Source: an uncultured Collinsella sp. (GTDB lineage Bacteria; Actinomycetota; Coriobacteriia; Coriobacteriales; Coriobacteriaceae). From it: a DNA stretch of 64,000 nt. Within the stretch, counting starts at the first letter, position 1; each line of letters starts with the position of its first letter. Shown in pieces: positions 61,033 to 64,000 of this stretch. The notes beneath the pieces are model-generated. The model was not told the origin of the DNA. It ran no database searches and worked only from the letters and a program-made list of their open reading frames with translations. The stretch spans positions 134,605 through 198,604 of the forward strand of contig UQQL01000001.1 in the NCBI GenBank assembly GCA_900543275.1, in the 5' to 3' direction. Both the position numbers and the translations under genes were made by a program.

Positions 61033-61500
61033 ATGGACGACCAAAACCAGAACAAAATATTTATGCCGACGCAGGGGGAAGATACTTCCACGCAGCCGCC
61101 ACGGTTCCATCGCCCCCACATCTCGCAAGAGCCCATTAATGATCCGGAGCCCGAGTATGTGACGAGAAATCGATATCAAACACTCGAGGATGCCCAAACG
61201 GGACGTAAACATATGGGCGTCGCCTCGGGAGACCCTGTATATCTGAAAGACGCACCATTATCTAAAAACAGCGCAGCTAGTGATGAGCCACTGAAAGCAT
61301 CAGCCGCTCATCAACAAAGAGGTCCTCGACCAAAGCAAACCTTAACGCATTCGGCTCGTTATCTCGAGACGCCAAAACAAGGAAAATCAATCTTCGTTTC
61401 GTCAAGTAAACGACGCAAGCAACATCGACTAGCAATCCTGCTTTTGATCATTGCGGCCATAACAGTTGCCCTTGTTATTCGTTTTATTTTCTTTAAATAA
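61033..61500 (+). CDS. Small tail-anchored membrane protein of unknown function
   Basis: A 155-residue protein, ATG 61033 with AAAGGG five bases upstream. It is hydrophilic and Gln/Pro/Ser/Arg-rich for 130 residues, then a basic stretch KRRKQHR and one C-terminal membrane segment (LAILLLIIAAITVALVIRFIFFK) that ends the protein, a tail-anchor layout. G+C is lower than in neighbouring genes. I recognise no family. It is followed by a rRNA operon on the other strand. Confidence 0.75.
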   Translation: MDDQNQNKIFMPTQGEDTSTQPPRFHRPHISQEPINDPEPEYVTRNRYQTLEDAQTGRKHMGVASGDPVYLKDAPLSKNSAASDEPLKASAAHQQRGPRPKQTLTHSARYLETPKQGKSIFVSSSKRRKQHRLAILLLIIAAITVALVIRFIFFK

Positions 61501-61563
61501 AAGCTCAATACCAAAAAGAATTAAATCGTCTGGCGTAAATGAGTCATTTATGCCCCGCAAACG

Positions 61564-61596
61564 CAAAAAAGGGGGAGGCCGCGAGGCCTCCCCCTT
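61564..61596 (-). terminator. Terminator of the rRNA operon
   Basis: On the minus strand AAGGGGGAGGCC and GGCCTCCCCCTT form a 12-bp stem followed by TTTTTT, about 35 bases beyond the 5S gene. Confidence 0.9.
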
Positions 61597-61630
61597 CTTC
61601 AAGTCATCCGACGGCTCGGTGCCGTCCACC

Positions 61631-61747
61631 GGTCAGCGGCGCCCTGGCCTCCCACGGGCTGGCCCCGCAGTACTCTCGGCGCGATGGGGCTTAGCTTCCG
61701 GGTTCGGAACGGGACCGGGCGTGCCCCCCATGCTCTGGCCGCTGACC
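61631..61747 (-). rRNA. rrf: 5S ribosomal RNA
   Basis: The minus strand has the conserved CCGTTCCGAACCCGGAAGCT segment, then AAGCCCCATCGCGCCG and GAGAGTACTGCGGGG. Ends GGTCAGCGGC and GCCGCTGACC pair to form helix I. About 117 nt long. It follows 23S in normal rRNA operon order. Confidence 0.95.
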
Positions 61748-61889
61748 GGTGGGCGGCGCCCACCGTTACGGTGTCCTGGGTCTCATCTACGTGCCCTGGG
61801 GGCCGCATGGCGCATAGGAAAGGTGACTCGGGGGCATCCTCGTGCCCGGACCGCGCGCATGAGCGCTGGGTCCCGCGGGCCGCGAGGTG

Positions 61890-64000
<2,111 letters not shown>

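Overview
The window is about 60% G+C, densely coding DNA from an actinobacterium. The gene set (tilS-hpt-ftsH, EF-G2-like factor, split transketolase, many two-gene ABC exporters, DedA, LarE, LacI/GntR/MarR/TetR regulators), strong GGAGG-type ribosome binding sites and a large load of short intergenic palindromes with GGGGACA-type motifs most resemble Coriobacteriia, probably a Collinsella-like gut organism. This assignment is inference from gene style, not from a database comparison.

Layout. 1-1.6 kb: 3' end of a polyprenyl synthetase gene, a peptidoglycan-binding protein, tRNA-Gln(UUG). 1.6-2.5 kb: gene-free stretch of nested palindromic repeats. 2.5-7.1 kb (minus): a protein with a Wadjet JetD-like TOPRIM domain, then the peptide transporter CstA behind a leader peptide and attenuator. 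7.3-11.9 kb: repeat, flavodoxin, heterodimeric ABC exporter. 11.9-12.9 kb: SRP RNA among palindromes. 12.9-15.4 kb: a TadA-glycerate kinase fusion, tRNA-Ser(UGA), TetR regulator. 15.6-20.4 kb: LemA, an IS200-type element, IlvE, DedA and CysE. 20.5-24.8 kb: MarR regulator plus a second heterodimeric ABC exporter with two operator-like sites. 24.9-30.1 kb: a small hypothetical protein, nitroreductase, membrane protein, a degenerate NtrC-like regulator, YeiH exporter, GntR regulator. 30.1-31.6 kb: an IS3-family element with a programmed frameshift, inserted cleanly into a palindromic repeat. 31.7-37.0 kb: GlmS, repeats, LacI regulator, HAD phosphatase, LarE. 37.3-44.8 kb: a sugar catabolic locus (PTS EIIA, split transketolase, TalC-type transaldolase, GatZ/KbaZ-like protein, PTS EIIBC, divergent LacI). 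44.9-50.9 kb: secreted nuclease, EF-G-like GTPase, amino-acid ABC transporter. 51-60.8 kb: RumA-type RNA methyltransferase, PHP phosphoesterase, aminotransferase, ftsH-hpt-tilS operon, WalJ-type hydrolase, Hsp20. 61-64 kb: small tail-anchored protein and the end of an rRNA operon on the minus strand (5S and the 3' two thirds of 23S).

Themes. (1) Amino-acid and peptide uptake and branched-chain metabolism appear linked: cstA, ilvE and the amino-acid ABC operon share an 18-bp operator-like palindrome, ACTTTAGTTA(C/G)(C/G)TAAAGT, and cstA also has an Ile/Val-rich leader peptide before an intrinsic terminator. (2) Intergenic regions are filled with palindromes whose arms are near-perfectly self-complementary yet differ from copy to copy. 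Three of them share a conserved 69-nt structured core. (3) Two regulators or factors have lost key nucleotide-binding residues (the NtrC-like protein and the EF-G-like protein), and one gene joins a tRNA deaminase to a glycerate kinase. The strongest candidates for something undescribed are the 69-nt-core palindrome family, the orphan JetD-like protein and the cstA/ilvE/amino-acid transporter control circuit.
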